Assembly (NCBI GenBank): GCA_029216955.1 | Contig: JANAVB010029819.1 | Coordinates: 35,639,331 to 35,703,330, forward strand | DNA: 64,000 nt | Direction: 5' to 3' | Source: Iris pallida | Lineage: Eukaryota; Streptophyta; Magnoliopsida; Asparagales; Iridaceae | Shown: positions 1 through 11,211 of the stretch, piece after piece | Numbering within the stretch: the stretch's first letter is position 1 | How the letters are laid out: every line of letters begins with the position of its first letter | Position numbers and translations under genes: made by a program | Notes under the pieces: generated by a model | Told to the model about the DNA's origin: nothing | The model's database searches: none | Seen by the model: only the letters and a program-made list of their open reading frames with translations

Positions 1-570
1 CCGCCAGCTAGCAACTCAACCTTGGAGTCACTCACAACTGAACGTGGTGAGATTATGTGGGTCCATCCGGACCTTGTGCAAGAAGTGACGCAGGGGGTGG
101 TACCACCTAAAGCAAAAATGGGCAAGAAATACAAGGCATGCCATATGGTATCCTCTTCCATCTACGAGGTTCTATCTGGCGAGACGCGATCGGGGAAGAC
201 TTATCTTCGGATATACGACCCCGCACAAGAAGAAGCAGTACCTCCTGCTGCCCCCACAAGCTCAGAAGCCAGCTCGTCAAAGCCTTCAACTTCAGACAAA
301 GTGAAGCAGAAGGAGACGCGGTTTGACAAGTCTCTGACGGCGCTAACTCCCGAAGGCATGGATCGGCCCTACAACTTTGACATACTGGCACAGCTAGCCA
401 ATACACCTGCCAGGTTGTCTCCATTCGATCTGTTGCGACTCTCTAAAGAAACGCGGAAGGCCTTAAGTGAGGTATTACTACATGCTGACTCTTACCTCGC
501 TGAAGTCAAAGCCCTCGCTGAAGACCATGTCTTATGTCCTCACTGCCACAGTACTATAGAAGTGCCCAAC
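1..570 (+). pseudogene. Tat-A gag-pro polyprotein, 5' fragment
   Basis: The frame is open from base 1, so the gene begins outside the window. It encodes about 190 residues of the region before the protease of a Ty3/gypsy element of the Tat clade. Landmarks are GEIMWVHPD near residue 18, an Ala/Pro/Ser-rich linker near residues 75-100, the stretch PYNFDILAQLANTPARLS, and CPHCHS near the end. The same blocks occur in the same order in the minus-strand Tat-B copy (37000-38100), which gives the assignment. The frame is cut at 570 by LARD-1 and resumes at 9557 after one copy of the CCAAC target duplication. Compared with Tat-B it lacks about 200 residues between two CNM-like motifs, including the first G-patch-like module. 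Its role in Tat elements is structural or linker; no catalytic residue lies in this piece. Confidence 0.8.
566..570. repeat. Target site duplication of LARD-1 (left copy, CCAAC)
   Basis: CCAAC directly precedes the LTR start TGTAAAACCCC and is repeated at 9552-9556 directly after the other LTR end. The Tat-A reading frame joins cleanly across it. Confidence 0.92.
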
Positions 571-1232
571 TGTAAAACCCCTAAATTTCTACTATTTTTT
601 ATTATTAAATTTGGTATTGATTTAAAATTTGTATTGTACGTCGTGTAGTCGTATTGTACGTCGCGTACGACGTTTTATTTTTCGTAATTGCTCGACGAGT
701 GCGAATATGTGCGAGCGTACATATTTTTAGAAAAATATTTTCTTATTTTTATAGTTTCAAAATAATATATGTAATATTTAAATTAGCTATCAAAATTTCC
801 TAAATTTAGGATTTTATTTATGTAAAGCCTTTTATTTAGAATAATTAATACTCTTGATGCATGCACATATTTCATAAATATTTTGCTAGTTTATTTTAAA
901 AAAAATGTAATTTTTGAGATTATTATTATTAATAATTTATTATTTAAAAATATTAATGTAATTTTTGAAATTATTATTATTAATAATTTTGGAAAATATA
1001 TTTCAAAATTATTGTGAAGATTTAAATTTTGATTTGATTCCATGGATACATTTAAATAGTAAACTAATATCTATATTTGAAATTGATTTGATTTTAAACT
1101 AAGAGAATTTAATTTGATTTAAATTGGATTTGGATTTGGATTTTGATTTGATTTCTTTTAAACTAAATTAGGAAATATCTAAATTGGGTTTTAAATATCC
1201 TAATCCTTATCTTATTGGGAATTCCCACATCC

Positions 1233-1240
1233 TATAAATA
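1233..1240 (+). promoter_or_regulatory. LARD-1 5' LTR TATA box
   Basis: TATAAATA lies 662 bp into the LTR, in the context CCTATAAATAGG, with the matching box at 6281-6288 in the 3' LTR. If used, most of the LTR (over 3 kb) would be transcribed as leader. Confidence 0.65.
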
Positions 1241-1480
1241 GGCAGGTACTCCTCCAAATTTTTTATTAATTCCTCCACAAATTATTCTACCACAAATAGG
1301 TGTGCCTAGTGTCGGTGTTCCATCCATCCTCGTGTCAGCCGTTACGGCCTCGGGTCCGACCCCGGGTGTCTTCCACTATCCTTATTTTTACATGTACATC
1401 GTCTTCTTTGTGTCCGACATACCGGACACGTACACCAAATCTTTCCAACCTAATCTCCGTGTCTAACACTTGGACACGAT

Positions 1481-1520
1481 TCCTAAACCCTAATCCTAAC
1501 CCTAACCCTAAATCCTAATT
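1481..1520 (+). repeat. Telomere-like CCCTAA tract in LTR
   Basis: Several tandem or near-tandem copies of CCTAAC/CCCTAAA, the plant telomere-type unit, just downstream of the TATA box. A similar tract is at 6541-6574 in the other LTR and a shorter one near 1795-1806. It is part of the LTR, not a chromosome end. Confidence 0.6.
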
Positions 1521-1529
1521 TGGCCAGTC

Positions 1530-2270
1530 AGCTATCAACCGGCGGATTCCTCCAAGCTCTTCCCTGACTGCAATATCGTCTCCACCACCAGCCCCTCTCG
1601 GCCAACACGCCGCACACCCGATCCTGGCACCCTCGCCACCTGCAACCCCGACCTCTTCCCGTCATCGTCCCTCAACACCACCCCCATCACCACCATGACC
1701 CTAGATCAACCCCCGCCACGACCATCATAGGCCGCAGCCACCCAAAACCACCACTGTTGCCGGGGCCACTCGCCGGAACATAAGAGAATAAAAACCCTAA
1801 CCCTAAAAATTACCTCCGGCAAACCGCCTTGCAGCGCCTCCGCGCCATCCTCCGGAGCCAGCGCTGTAGCCCTGGCTGTTCCGATCTCACCGTCGAGATC
1901 CACCCGGCCAGCGCTCGGTGGGCACGCTCGGCGACCCCTCCGTCCTCCACCTTCTTCTCGCTGCCGTTCCCTCTATTCTCCGCCGCGCGCTCGAGAAACT
2001 CGGCCTCTACCGCCCGATCAAAAATTGCCGCCGCCGCCTACACCCCTTCGCCTCCGCCGCCCGCAAAACCCACTTTCCGTTCTCCTCCTCCCGAACGCCG
2101 CCGCCCCGCTCCTTCACCTCCGCGCTAGTGCCGTCACTCCGGCGATCGCCGCCCCGTGTCCCCCGCTCGTTCTCCCCCTCACTTCTCTCTCTCTCCTCCG
2201 CTGTTTTCTCTTCCTCTCCTTCTGTACTTCTTTTATTCTTTCTTTTACAAAAGAAAGAACAGCTGTGATG
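1530..2270. other. GC-rich island inside AT-rich LTR
   Basis: About 740 bp rich in CCG, GCC and CTC triplets sits in an otherwise AT-rich LTR. All frames give Pro/Arg/Ser-rich ORFs of 60-116 codons (for example 1918-2268 on plus). The matching part of the 3' LTR (about 6580-7325) has ORFs of 144 and 210 codons. No ORF is favoured by a recognised motif. It may be a captured gene piece or a structured leader. Confidence 0.5.
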
Positions 2271-2336
2271 CTGTAGTAAATTTTTATATATTTTTATTGA
2301 TTATTATTTCTATTTTTTTTGTATTATATTGTATAC

Positions 2337-2338
<2 letters not shown>

Positions 2339-2379
<41 letters not shown>

Positions 2380-2391
2380 CATTATTATGAT
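2339..2391. repeat. (TTA)n microsatellite in 5' LTR
   Basis: About 17 TTA/ATT units. The 3' LTR has an interrupted version at about 7396-7464. Confidence 0.9.
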
Positions 2392-4488
2392 TATTTTAGG
2401 TATAACAGTATAAGCATATTAGGTATAGCTATATTATACATGCATATATAATGTTAGTTCCATACTACTGTCACCAATTAGAATTATATATATAAATAAA
2501 TATTATATTCGGTTTGGCTTACATTTATTTCAAATTTAGTTTAGCCCGAAATATATTATTATAAGAATTTTTATGGTAATTTAAACATATCTTCCCAATG
2601 GTAAAATGGTTTCCTAATATTCTGATATTTATCTAAATTATTTTTACTAGCAAAATTTCTATCTATAAATTTATTTTGACAACCTTAAAGTATTTTTACC
2701 CTAATGATTTTTATATTTTCAAGTAATTATCCAAAAACTATTTCGATTAATAAAATATATTTTCAAGTATTTATATAAAATATTTTTACTTCGTAAACTA
2801 TAGTTTGGACTTAAAATGATTTTACCACTTACGAAATATTTTGAGATAATAAAATACGGTTTTCAAGGTTATAAATAATTTTCTAAATTCATATTATTCG
2901 ATCAAATTCTTTCGATTATCGTCCAGACCATGACCAACCCTATTATTCCGTTTTCTCACCAATTTCGTACTACCATATGTCCACCCTAACTAAATTGACC
3001 CTTCTGGACCCAATGGAACTGTCCGTGCCACCAACAGAGGTCCTTTTGTATAGTTGTTACACCGAAGTCGAAGTTCGTGCCACATTGATTATCGCAGCAC
3101 ACCAGGCGCTCTACCAGGCAAGATACCTTACCATTTGCTGTTTACTTATTTCTAGCTCATATTTCATGCATTATTTATTTTCTTTATGCAAAAACTGTAA
3201 TACGTGGCATAACCTGTTAGAACTTACTGTTCATTTATATTTCCTGCTGTATATTATTTTCTTACAAATTAAACCTAGATTTAAGGGACCACCATGTGTA
3301 TTGTATTCATTGGCCTTGACACGTTGTACCACGAAGTTGTGTGTCACATGTAGGATACGGAAGTGTGTGATTGGCTGACCACCAGTACGTACAAGCCGTG
3401 CGATAGGAATAACCGCTAATAGAGATTGCATGCTAGTTTGACTTAGCGGTTATAGTATTTTGTGTTATGGATACAACACAGTAGGCATTGGGCGGGGAGG
3501 ACAATTCCTTAGCGTATGGGCTTCGATACACTTTTCCTTGTGACCCGGACTCTCCGCTGGAGATACGGGGTTGATGACCCATGATTACTGACGGCCACTG
3601 ACGATTCTGCGGAACGTCATGCTCTTACTGATGGGGCCTCTGGTGCCCAAGGGGGGACTATGCCGATCCTATTCAGCCAGGGCCCATGCGTAGGAAGGAT
3701 TGTTCTTAACTACATTTCACTTAGAACGGTAGGCTACCTTATCCGTTAGGTACGAGTACTTTTGGTTTGGGTACTTGTATCTGACCGTGGCTTGGAACAA
3801 TAACTTGTCGCGGATTAGTTCGTCACATCTTGTCCTTGTTTGGTTGTAGGTGTGACTTACTACTTCGATGAGAAGGTATTGAACCTCGTCGGGGTCCAGA
3901 TACCATATTGGATTATAGCATGGAAAGATACGTCACCGTGAATTAGTTTACCATCTCCTGTCCTTGTTTGGCTGGGGGGATGGTACGCTCGTTCAGTAGG
4001 TACGTATTAGACCATGTTATAATTCGATCTACTTATTTATTTGAGCAATATTTATTCAGTTTATATGGCATGATATTATGTGTCTTGTTACGTCCCTCTG
4101 AGGACCTGGTTATCTCGCCAGGTGTGTGTTATTGTCTTTCGCAGGTGTTCTAGTTCTAGACGTGATCATTGCTATTTCTTCAAGGATGATTGCATTTGGA
4201 TCGTCTTCGCTTCGCTCGCCAAAATTTATTTTTTTACTCATGTATTTTTCCTTTACTTGTTGGTAGTAGATTTGTCTCCGCCCAACATATTGTATCAAGA
4301 CAATTTATTATCATTATATGATATCTTTTATTCATTTATTTTGTGTGGATGAGATTAGTTATGGTTCTACTGTATTTTACAGGTTATGTATTTATACGAG
4401 GCTTCCATATATTGGAGTATACTTCGTATGAATACAGCTGGTATGTCTACATTCTTAGTCCTACGTATTTTGGGACTGGGGCGTTACA

Positions 4489-5617
4489 TGTTTTTGTGGT
4501 GGCCCATGCAGGTCAAGATAAATTGTTTGGTTACTTTACCGTACCAAGCAAGCCTGCGTATAGGATTAGAAGTCTAGGATCTCATCCACATACTTGACCT
4601 CTTTCTTTGATTTTTTCTACCGTTTGACTCATCAACTGCATCTTGCTTGATTCCTTCCATCATAATTATTATCTTCACTTCGTGCTTGCTAGAGATTGAC
4701 CCTACTAGTTAGATGTCCCAAATACCCTTAGCTTAATTCTTTTAAGTTGGGTAGAACACCCCACGACCCGACACGCCCTTGACTATTAAGACCATAGAGA
4801 CTAGAGGAATCTAACCCATTTAGTCAACCAAGCCTTGGTCAATAAACCATAGAATGATTGTATAGGAATAAAAGACTTAGATCCTTATGACTCTTAGACT
4901 ATTCATAATTGATTTTATTTATCTACCATCGTGCCTATATTTTTACTATCTAAACTAATGATGCTAATGTAGCCTAGTTTTTACAAGTTTATCTTTTTAT
5001 CGAGCTTGTTCAAGACATATGTTATTGGAAGAGCTCCCACTAACATGTTGTCTAATCATAACCGGTGCATAATGGTCTGATCAACCAAGTGCACTTTGGT
5101 TCGCTTTTGCCTATTATTCTACGTGGATGGGGATATAGTTAAACTTGTCCTCTAGAGTCCCATCTACGACTGCCTTGACAATTCCTTTGAAATTATTCGA
5201 TCGTCTTTGAATCACGTATTCGTATTCGATAAATGCCTCCTTCGAACTCTATATTGCTTCGCCCTCACCTATTTTAGGAGGACGAAAGCGTTATACTAGA
5301 ACTTCCTCTAGCCTTCCTATCGGCTATGACCATTCTCACTCGATGTTGCTATATCTTCATCCTAAACTACTCGACCCTATCAAGACACTCCAATCGCTTA
5401 ATTAAAGTGAATCTATTTCGTTCTCTTAATCGTGACCCTCATTCATTACCCGTGACCATACCGTATTGTTTTTCTACGATCTAGATCGCAATTTCTTACG
5501 ACATAATTTTTGTGAAAACATTGTCATCGTTGGATCCCCATTGATACCCCCTTGTGTCCTCTCACTCCCCTACTAATTCTTAATTTCGAGGACGAAATTC
5601 TTTTAAGTTGGATAGGA
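4489..5617 (+). other. LARD-1 interior: primer-site candidate, spacer, polypurine tract
   Basis: No coding frame is recognisable in these 1129 bp. Eight bases after the LTR is TGGTGGCCCATGCAGG (4497-4512); the same 16 bases follow the unrelated-looking LTR of LARD-2 (44944-44959), so it is a candidate primer binding site or other cis signal. It does not match the usual initiator-Met site. At the 3' end (about 5583-5617) are TTTCGAGGACGAAAT and a purine-rich tract abutting the LTR; in coding relatives this block encodes the pol C-terminus. Confidence 0.75.
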
Positions 5618-8600
5618 TGTAAAACCCCTAAATTTCTACTATTTTTTTATTATTAAATTTGGTACCGATTTAAAATTTGTATTGTATGTCACGTAGTCAT
5701 ATTGTACGTCGCGCACGACGTTTTATTTTTTGTAATTGCTCGACAAGTGCGAATATGTGCGAGCGTACATATTTTTAGGAAAAAAATTTCTTATTTTTAT
5801 AGTTTCAAAATAATATATGTAATATTTAAATTAGTTATCAAAATTTCCTAAATTTAGGATTTTATTTATGTAAAGCCTTTTATTTAGAATAATTAATACT
5901 CTTAATGCATGCACATATTTCATAAATATTTTGCTAGTTTATTTTAATAAAAATGCAATTTTTGAGATTATTATTATTAATAATTTATTATTTAAAAATA
6001 TTAATATAATTTTTGAAATTATTATTATTAATAATTTTGGAAAATATATTTCAAAATTATTGTGAAGATTTAAATTTTGATTTGATTCCATGGATACATT
6101 TAAATAGTAAACTAATATCTATATTTGAAATTAATTTGATTTTAAACTAAGAGAATTTAATTTGATTTAAATTGGATTTGGATTTGGATTTTGATTTGAT
6201 TGCTTTTAAACTAAATTAGGAAATATCTAAATTGGGTTTTAAATATCCTAATCCTTATCTTATTGGGAATTCCCACATCCTATAAATAGGCAGGTACTCC
6301 TCCAATTTTTTATATTAATTCCTCCACAAATTATTCTACCACAAATTGGTGTGTCTCGTGTCGGTGTTCCATCCATCCTCGTGTCAGCCGTGACGGCCTC
6401 GGATCCGACCCCGGGTGTCTTCCACTATCCTTATTTTTACATTTACATCGTCTTCTTTGTGTCCGACATACCGGACACGTACACCAAATCTTTCCAATCT
6501 AATCTCCGTGTCCGACACTTGGACAAGATTCCTAATCCCGAATCCTAACCCTAACCCTAACCCTAAATCCTAATTTGGCCAGTCAGCTATCAACCGTCGG
6601 ATTCCTCCAAGCTCTTCCCTGACCGCAACATCGTCTCCACCACTAGCCCCTCTCGGCCAACACGCCGCACACCCGACCCCGGCACCCTCGCCACCTGCAA
6701 CTCCGGCCTCTTCCCGTCACCGTCCCTCAACACCACCACCATCACCACCATCAGCCTAGACCAACCCCCGCCACGACCAGCATAGGCCGCAGCCACCCAA
6801 AACCACCACTGGCCGGCGCCACTCGCCGGAACACAAGAGAATAACAACCCTAACCCTAAAAATTACCTCCGGCGAACCGCCTTGCAGCGCCTCCGTGCCA
6901 TCCTCCGGAGCCAGCGCTGTAGCCCTGGCTGTTCCGATCTCACCGCCGAGATCCACCCGGCCAGCGCTCGGTCGACGCGCTCGACGACCCCTCCGTCCTC
7001 CACCTTCTTCTCGCCGCCGTTCCCTCTATTCTCTGCCGCGCGCTCGAGAAACTCGGCCTCCGCCGCCCGATCAAAAACTACCGCCGCCGCCTACACCCCT
7101 TCGCCTCCGCCGCCCACAAAACCCACTTTCCGTTCTCCTCCTCCCGAACGCCGCCGCCCCGCTCCTTTACCTCTGCGCTCGCGCCGCCACTCCGGCGATC
7201 GCCGCCCCGTGTCCCCCGCTCGTTCTTCCCCTCACTTCTCTCTCTCTCCTTCGCTGTTTTCTCTTCCTCTCCTTCTGTACTTCTTTCATTCTTTCTTTTA
7301 CAAAAGGAAGAACAGCTGTAGTGCTGTAGTAAATTTTTTATATATTTTTATTGATTATTATTTCTATTTTGTTTTTTTGTTTTATATTGTATACTTATTA
7401 TTATTATTATTATATTATTATTATTATTATTATTATTATCATCATTATTATTATTATTTTAGGTATAACAGTATAAGCATATTAGGTATAGCTATATTAT
7501 ACATGCATATATAATGTTAGTTCCATACTACTGTCACCAATTAGAATTATATATATAAATATATATTATATTCGGTTTGGCTTACATTTATTTCAAATTT
7601 AGTTTAGCCCGAAATATATTATTATAAGAATTTTTATGGTATTTTAAACATATCTTCCCAATGGTAAAATGGTTTCCTAATATTCTGATATTTATCTAAA
7701 TTATTTTTACTAGCAAATTTTCTATCTATAAATTTGTTTTGACAACCTTAAAGTATTTTTAGCCTAATGATTTTTATATTTTCAAGTAATTATCCAAAAA
7801 CTATTTCGATTAATAAAATATATTTTCAAGTATTTATATAAAATATTTTTACTTCGTAAACTATAGTTTCGACTTAAAACGATTTTACCACTTACGAAAT
7901 ATTTTGAGATAATAAAATACGGTTTTCAAGGTTATAAATAATTTTCTAAATTCATATTATTCGATCAAATTCTTTCGATTGTCGTCCAGACCATGACCAA
8001 CCCTATTATTCCGTTTCCTCACCAATTTCGTACTACCATATGTCCACCCTAACTAAATTGACCCTTCTGGACCCAATGGAACTCTCCGTGCCACCAACAG
8101 AGGTCCCTTTGTATAGTTGTTACACCGAAGTCGATGTTCGTGCCACATTGATTATCGCAGCACACCAGGCGCTCTACCAGGCAAGATACCTTGCCATTTG
8201 CTGTTTACTTATTTCTAGCTCATATTTCATGCATTATTTATTTTCTTTATACAAAAACTGTAATACATGGCATAACCTATTAGAACTTACTGTTCATTTA
8301 TATTTCCTGCTGTGTATTATTTTCTTACAAATTAAACCTAGATTTAAGGGACCACCGTGTGTATTGCATTCATTGGCCTTGATACGTTGTACCATGAAGT
8401 TGTGTGTCGCATGTAGGACACGGAAGTGCATGATTGGCTGGCCACCAGTACGTACAACCCGTGCGATAGGAATAACCGCTAATAGAGATTGCATGCTAGT
8501 TTGACTTAGCGGTTATAGTAGTTTGTGTTGTGGATACAATAAAGTAGGCATTGGGCGGGAAGGACAATTCCTTAGCGTATGGTCTTCGATACACATTCCC

Positions 8601-9551
8601 TTGTGACCCGGACTCTCTGCTGGAGATACGGGGTTGATGACCCATGATTACTGACGGCCACTGACGATTCTGCGGAACGTCATGCTCTTACTGATGGGGC
8701 TTCTGGTGCCCAAGGGGGACTATGCCGATCCTATTCAGCTAGGGCCCATGGGTTGGAAGGATTGTTCTTAACTACATTTCACTTAGAACGGTAGGCTGTC
8801 TTATCCGTTAGGTACGAGTACTTTTGGTTTGGATACATGTATCTGATCGTGGCTTGGAACAATAACTTGTCGCGGATTAGTTCGTCACATCTTGTCCTTG
8901 TTTAGTTTTAGGTGTGACTTACTACTTCGATGAGAAGGTATTGAACCTCGTTGGGGTCCGGATACCATATTGGATTCATAGCATGGAAAGATACGTCACC
9001 GTGAATTAGTTTACCATCTCCTGTCCTTGTTTGGTTGGGGGGATGGTACGCTCGTTCAGTAGGTGTGTATTGGACCATGTTATAATTTGATTTACTTATT
9101 TATTTGAGCAATATTTATTCAGTTTATATGGCATGATATTATGTGTCTTGTTACGTCCCTCTGAGGACCTGGTTATCTCGCCAGGTGTGTGCTATTGTCT
9201 TTCGCAGGTGTTCTAGTTCTAGCCGTGATCATCGCTATTTCTTCAAGGATGATTACATTTGGATCGTCTTCGCTTCGCTCACCAAAATTCATTTCTTTAC
9301 TCATGTATTTTTTCTTTACTTGTTGGTAGTGGATTTGTCTCCATCCAATATATTGTATCAAGACAATTTATTATCATTATATGATATCTTTTATTCATTT
9401 ATTTTGTGTGGATGAGATTAGTTATGGTTCTACTGCATTTTACCGCTTATGTATTTATACGAGGCTTCCATATATTGGAGTATACTTCGTATGAATACAA
9501 CTGGCATGTCTACGTTCCTAGTCCTACGTATTTTGGGACTGGGGCGTTACA
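5618..9551 (+). repeat. LARD-1 3' LTR
   Basis: Direct repeat of 571-4488, with small indels in the microsatellite. TATA box TATAAATA at 6281-6288, CCCTAA tract at 6541-6574, GC-rich island at about 6580-7325. It ends TTACA followed by CCAAC (9552-9556). Confidence 0.9.
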
Positions 9552-10530
9552 CCAACGTCACCTTTTCAAAGGAGGACATATTACTAAAAAATAATCGTCA
9601 TGATAGACCCCTGTACTATACAGGGTATATCAGGGCGATCAAGGTGGATCGCATGCACATCGATCCAGGAACCTGTCTCAGCATCATCCCTAGAAGTTTG
9701 TTTCAAATTCTGGGGATCCCTCTGCACAAGCTATCTGCAATCAACACAACTATCATGGCTTTCAATGCTGGTCGAAGCCACTCGCTGGGCAAAATCTGTC
9801 ACAAGTGCCAGATCGGTGATCTCCGAACGGAGGTTTCCTGCTATGTGATCGATGCCAATGTATCCTACAACATCTTGTTGGGATGTTCATGGATACACGA
9901 GAATATGATCATTTCTTCCACACTTCACCAGTGCTTCAAGTACGTCAACAGCGACGGTGTCGTAAAGACGGAGTTTACCGATGTCGATCCTTTTAAGGGC
10001 ATCGAAGCTTACTATGGAGATTCGGTACTTTACCAATCTCAGCCCCCCAAGGATGACGACAACGAAGCTGACAATGAAGCTGAAGCAAATTCATCCTCCA
10101 ATGATGGTCCCCTGATTATCCGAGTCAAAGGGCGTACTACTCCAAAAAGTACTCCGAAGCCTCTCACAATCTGGGTAAAAAAGAAGAACCCTAACAAGGT
10201 CAAACTATTGACCATCACTCTCAGCAAAATATCCCGGGAGGAACCTACTGATGCTCCTCCTCCCAATCCTGAAGAACTATCCTACGTGGTGAACTCGACC
10301 AAGACTGTGGCTCCTCTTCTAGATGATGATCCTCTCAATGAGTATATCAATACTCATAATAATGTACCTTCAGCGGATGATGTTATCCCTGAAGAAGAAC
10401 TTGTGTATTTCCTTAGTAAAGGTTTATCTTTGAATTATCAATCTGTAAACTATTACATAGATACGATATACGTCCTAGAGCACGTCATAGGACCACACCT
10501 CTGTATGCCGGTTACAACGCCTCACCTGTG
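9552..10530 (+). pseudogene. Tat-A protease segment
   Basis: Continuation of the Tat-A polyprotein after LARD-1. Residues after the joint read DILLKNNRHDRPLYYTGYI, then a retropepsin-like region: the catalytic-site motif appears as IDPGTCLSII (usual form D-S/T-G), and the downstream flap/core motif as YNILLGCSWIHE. A charged linker follows with repeated KVKGRT-like and IWVKKK blocks. The frame runs open to 10529, but homology to Tat-B leaves this frame near 10515, so a frameshift lies there. The first motif has Pro where retropepsins have Ser or Thr; Tat-B shows the same (IDPGSS), so this is a lineage trait and not decay of one copy. Confidence 0.75.
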
Positions 10531-11211
10531 AGAAAAATTTACCCAAAAGATATCCACTAGTTCATCGTTCCAGCCAGAAAGAAGGATGAAGAACTAATCA
10601 TCTTCGGTCGTATAGTCGACGAAAGAAAGTTCGTTCCAGACTCTACTTCTCCCAAGTACAACACGGAAGCTAACTATGACTCTGGAAAAATGCAACTTTT
10701 TCGATATAGTTGGCAGGCCAAGAAAATCATCCAGAACATGGGATATGACATCAAAAGCGACCAGGGGCTAAATTACGGCCGAGGACGACAATTGCTAATA
10801 CGACACTTTGCTCCTCCCGACAAACCTGAGAACTACTATCAAAGAAACGGTGTTGGTTTGGGCTATGTCACTCCTCCAACAACTCCCGAAAGATCAGATG
10901 ATGAAGCAGATCATTGTTCTCATTCTTCTCACTCCTCCCTCTGGGACTCAGACTCCAGTATTGGCGACATGTTCAAAGCAACTCTGTCCGTCAACATGGT
11001 TTCTGTTGACCAAATTGTGGACGATGTCCAATCGATCGAGCTCGAACAATGGGCTCAAAAGATGGACACTAGGTGGGAGCTGCACTTCGAACAACGTGAA
11101 CCACCTACCGAAGACGAAGTCATCCAAGTCAATTTAGGAGATGAATCATCTTTTAAACCAATCTTCATCAGCAAAAGTCTATCTGACGAAGAACGCCAAT
11201 CTCTTATATAG
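10515..11211 (+). pseudogene. Tat-A linker with G-patch-like module
   Basis: A different frame from the protease segment. Stop codons lie at about 10558 and at 11209-11211. From 10690 it reads KIIQNMGYDIKSDQGLNYGRG and later GVGLGYVTPP: a G-patch-like pattern (MGYD..GLN.G.GR...GLGY) between protease and reverse transcriptase. Tat-B has the same module at 35500-35650. It is followed by an acidic Ser-rich linker and the block LHFEQREPPTEDEVIQV just before reverse transcriptase. G-patch modules follow the protease in some retroviruses and are thought to help nucleic-acid binding; applying that role here is inference. Confidence 0.65.

Larger units (their letters stand above)
571..4488 (+). repeat. 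LARD-1 5' LTR
   Basis: It runs from TGTAAAAC to GCGTTACA. In order it holds an AT-rich U3, a TATA box (1233), a short CCCTAA tract (1481-1520), a GC-rich island (about 1530-2270), a TTA microsatellite (2339-2391) and about 2 kb of unremarkable sequence. A 133-codon ORF at 2977-3378 has a partner in the other LTR, but the stop falls at a different place and no family is recognisable, so I do not call it a gene. Confidence 0.9.
571..9551 (+). mobile_element. LARD-1: non-autonomous LTR retrotransposon with giant LTRs
   Basis: Two direct repeats of 3918 and 3934 bp begin TGTAAAACCCC and end GGGGCGTTACA, enclose only 1129 bp, and are flanked by CCAAC. No gag or pol is present. The last interior bases carry a TTTCGAGGACGAAAT block and a TTAAGTTGG tract before the LTR; this is how the pol end and polypurine tract look in Del/Tekay-type chromoviruses, so the element is probably a large retrotransposon derivative (LARD) moved by such a partner. 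The strand is set by the position of the TATA box and the polypurine tract. The LTRs differ by a few percent by eye. Confidence 0.9.

Noticed and set aside
1829..2268. Pro/Ser/Arg-rich ORFs in the GC-rich island, and 6882-7514 in the other LTR
   Set aside because: All frames are open because of GC-rich low complexity; no frame is favoured between the two LTR copies.
2977..3378. 133-codon ORF with a 154-codon counterpart at 8040-8504
   Set aside because: It is one stretch of the two LTR copies; the stop differs between copies, there is no recognisable domain, and it lies in noncoding LTR.
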